Assembly (NCBI RefSeq): GCF_006714895.1
Contig: NZ_VFME01000001.1
Location: forward strand, 2,046,001 to 2,110,000
DNA: 64,000 nt
Source: Gramella sp. Hel_I_59
GTDB taxonomy: Bacteria > Bacteroidota > Bacteroidia > Flavobacteriales > Flavobacteriaceae
Reading direction: 5' to 3'
The position numbers and the translations under genes were made by a program. Positions 62,387-64,000 of this stretch are shown here, piece by piece. Under the pieces are notes generated by a model that saw only the letters and a program-made list of their open reading frames with translations, did no database searches and was not told where the DNA came from. Positions within the stretch are counted from its first letter, which is position 1. Each line of letters starts with the position of its first letter.

Positions 62387-63310
62387 ATGAGTACAACAGA
62401 AAAACACCTGGTACATTTAAGCCAGTTAAAAGGATACAAAGTAGATAATCATGATCACGATATTCGTGGATGGAAACTACTGGATCGAGATAAAAAGACA
62501 ATAGGAAAAGTAGACAACCTCTTAGTAAATAAAGAATTGGGAAAAGTTGTCTATGTAGATGTTCAGGTAGAACAGGACATTATTGACCGGAACCATGACC
62601 CCTACTCCACGCAACATCAAAGTGAGTTTAAGGAGTTCATCAACAAAGAGGGTGAAAATCATATCATTATTCCTATTGGACTAATTGACATCAACGCTAA
62701 AGATAAATACGTATTTACAGATGGTATAGACTACCAAACTTTCGCCGAGACCAAGCGTTATCGATCAGGTACAGATATCAGTAGAAACTATGAGCATCAT
62801 GTATTGGGATCCTACAACAGAGACAGAGATCATAACAATCATGATGAGTTGCAAACGACCGAAAACACTGATCTTAACAGATCTAGTTTAGATGAGTCCA
62901 TAATAAATGAAAATCGCGATCATGGATATGATAAGCTTTCCGAAGAGGAGAGAAGAGTAGAAAGAGAACGGGAGAATATGCAATATTCTTCGAAAGACCG
63001 GAAGGCTGCGGTAGATGCAAGGATTGATACCGGCCGGGATGATCGCCAATTTTTAGATCGTAAGGTTGGTGAAGAGGTAAACACTTCAGAAAACAGAACA
63101 TCGCAGGAAGATTCCTATTCCGGGCGATCTTCAAACGATTCTAGAAAACCTATAGATGATCACCATCGTTCCCAGGATTTTCACGATAAACATACAGGAT
63201 TCAAACCTGAAAAATCAATCGACGAAGATCAGCACTGGCAGCATGATGACAGGAATTTAGATGATTCTGAAGATTTTTATAATCGGAGGGAATTCAACAG
63301 AAGAAAATAA
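62387..63310 (+). CDS. PRC-barrel protein with a long charged disordered tail
   Basis: A 307-residue cytoplasmic protein. Residues about 10-110 form a PRC-barrel (VHLSQLKGYKVDNHDHDIRG, KKTIGKVDNLLVNKELGKVVYVDVQV, HIIIPIGLIDINAK). From about 140 to 307 it is made almost only of D, E, R, K, N, H, S and Q, with no hydrophobic core, i.e. a polyampholyte tail. PRC-barrels bind RNA or photosynthetic parts in other bacteria; here the role is unknown. Resembles stress-induced PRC proteins; protection under drying or salt stress is a guess. Confidence 0.7.
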   Translation: MSTTEKHLVHLSQLKGYKVDNHDHDIRGWKLLDRDKKTIGKVDNLLVNKELGKVVYVDVQVEQDIIDRNHDPYSTQHQSEFKEFINKEGENHIIIPIGLIDINAKDKYVFTDGIDYQTFAETKRYRSGTDISRNYEHHVLGSYNRDRDHNNHDELQTTENTDLNRSSLDESIINENRDHGYDKLSEEERRVERERENMQYSSKDRKAAVDARIDTGRDDRQFLDRKVGEEVNTSENRTSQEDSYSGRSSNDSRKPIDDHHRSQDFHDKHTGFKPEKSIDEDQHWQHDDRNLDDSEDFYNRREFNRRK

Positions 63311-63312
63311 TA

Positions 63313-63341
63313 CAAGGGACTTTAAAAAGTCCCTTTTTTTT
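63313..63341 (+). terminator. Terminator of the PRC-barrel gene
   Basis: AAGGGACTTT and AAAGTCCCTT pair around AA, followed by a long T-run. Confidence 0.9.
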
Positions 63342-63412
63342 GATTTGTGTTTAAATTTTGATTGAGAGAAAATTGCTAACTTGAGATCATATTCAAAAAT
63401 TTGAACATTTTC

Positions 63413-64000
63413 ATGAGATATTCCTACCTGTTAAAGCTTTTTGCTTTAATAATTACTACCAATCTTACTGCACAGAACTTCGATCTTGAACTTTTTAAAA
63501 ATAAAACTCCACGAAATATAGGCCCTGCTGGAATGAGTGGACGTGTAACTTCCATAGATGTGGTTACCAGTGATCCAGATATTATGTACGCCGGGACAGC
63601 ATCTGGCGGATTATGGAAATCTACCAGTGCAGGTATCAAATGGGAACCTATATTTGATAATGAAGTTACTGCTTCTATAGGGGCTGTTGCAGTGCAACAA
63701 TCAAATCCTTCGGTTATCTGGGTTGGAACTGGTGAAGGTAATCCCAGAAATAGTCTGAATGGCGGCTACGGAATTTATAAAAGTCTTGACGGTGGAAGAA
63801 CCTGGAATAGTATGGGCCTGGAAAAGACCCGTCATATTCACCGTGTTATCATACATCCCGATAATCCTGATATAGTTTATGCAGCAGCAATTGGTTCTCC
63901 CTGGGGTGCTCACGAAGAGAGAGGAGTTTATAAAACTACCGATGGTGGAGAATCCTGGAACAAAATTCTGTATACCAATAATCTTTCAGGTGCTGCAGAC
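63413..64000 (+). CDS. N-terminal part of a secreted BNR/VPS10-type repeat protein (partial)
   Basis: From the ATG at 63413, 196 codons are open to the window edge. A signal peptide (1-20, ending LTAQ) is followed by beta-propeller repeats of the sortilin/BNR type: GTASGGLWKSTSAG, IYKSLDGGRTWNSMG, VYKTTDGGESWNKIL. Full-length members in Bacteroidota are large, about 1000 residues, and are often called glycosyl hydrolases without proof. Function unknown; extracellular. Confidence 0.8.
   Translation, partial: MRYSYLLKLFALIITTNLTAQNFDLELFKNKTPRNIGPAGMSGRVTSIDVVTSDPDIMYAGTASGGLWKSTSAGIKWEPIFDNEVTASIGAVAVQQSNPSVIWVGTGEGNPRNSLNGGYGIYKSLDGGRTWNSMGLEKTRHIHRVIIHPDNPDIVYAAAIGSPWGAHEERGVYKTTDGGESWNKILYTNNLSGAAD

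Noticed and set aside
1..64000. CRISPR arrays, insertion sequences, prophage, integrons or defence islands
   Set aside because: No repeat-spacer pattern, transposase, integrase or known defence gene was seen; gene content is core-like throughout.

Overview
The window looks like a stretch of ordinary chromosome from a marine-type member of the Flavobacteriaceae (Bacteroidota), most like Gramella/Christiangramia. This is inferred from the proteins, not from a database search. The supporting signs are AT-rich DNA, promoters of the Bacteroidota form TTG-N18/19-TAnnTTTG, few Shine-Dalgarno sites, lipoproteins with an acidic run just after the lipid-bearing Cys (as in surface lipoproteins of this phylum), and phylum-typical families (DUF4252, DUF4199, a GlmU-like sugar nucleotidyltransferase, a BtuG-like propeller). 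I saw no tRNA, rRNA, insertion sequence, phage gene or CRISPR array.

Layout. 1-3.6 kb: trmH, a class III sirtuin, a small helical protein with an apparent nonsense codon, and purB. 3.7-5.8 kb: an ECF sigma/anti-sigma operon ending in two DUF4252 proteins. 5.9-7.4 kb: an S41 protease lipoprotein. 7.5-13.7 kb: a complete vitamin B12 uptake locus, with a cobalamin riboswitch in front of btuB and a btuG-like gene on one strand and btuF-btuC-btuD on the other. 13.7-19 kb: rmuC, a serine hydrolase, a thioesterase, an SBF-like transporter and small membrane proteins. 19-31 kb: carB (without its usual C-terminal allosteric domain), rpmH, a thioredoxin-like protein with CxxA, a lytic transglycosylase, a hydrolase, pirin, mtaB, a GlmU-like protein, rpmE type B and a GT2 glycosyltransferase. 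31-39.7 kb: a phosphohexomutase, an MsbA-like ABC exporter, a second ECF operon and an RsmB-like methyltransferase. 39.7-43.4 kb: purL.

43.9-51.8 kb is a fatty-acid degradation block: a long-chain acyl-CoA ligase, then a MarR regulator followed by fadN-, fadA- and fadE-like genes in the order of the Bacillus fadNAE operon. A perfect 18-bp palindrome lies in the MarR promoter. After an M43 metalloprotease, 53-60.6 kb groups two MscS channels, a GH15 hydrolase, an OtsA-OtsB fusion for trehalose and a YtxH protein, which reads as an osmotic/envelope stress neighbourhood. The window ends with an M28 peptidase, a tiny membrane protein, a PRC-barrel protein with a long charged tail, and the start of a BNR/sortilin-type repeat protein.

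The strongest unexplained signals are modest: intrinsic terminators placed inside the coding sequence of the convergent neighbour (two cases), a duplicated motif in a predicted anti-sigma protein, loss of expected residues in a sirtuin and a thioredoxin-like protein, a nonsense codon just after a TGATG junction, and a MarR operator overlapping a promoter. I did not find a clearly new large system.
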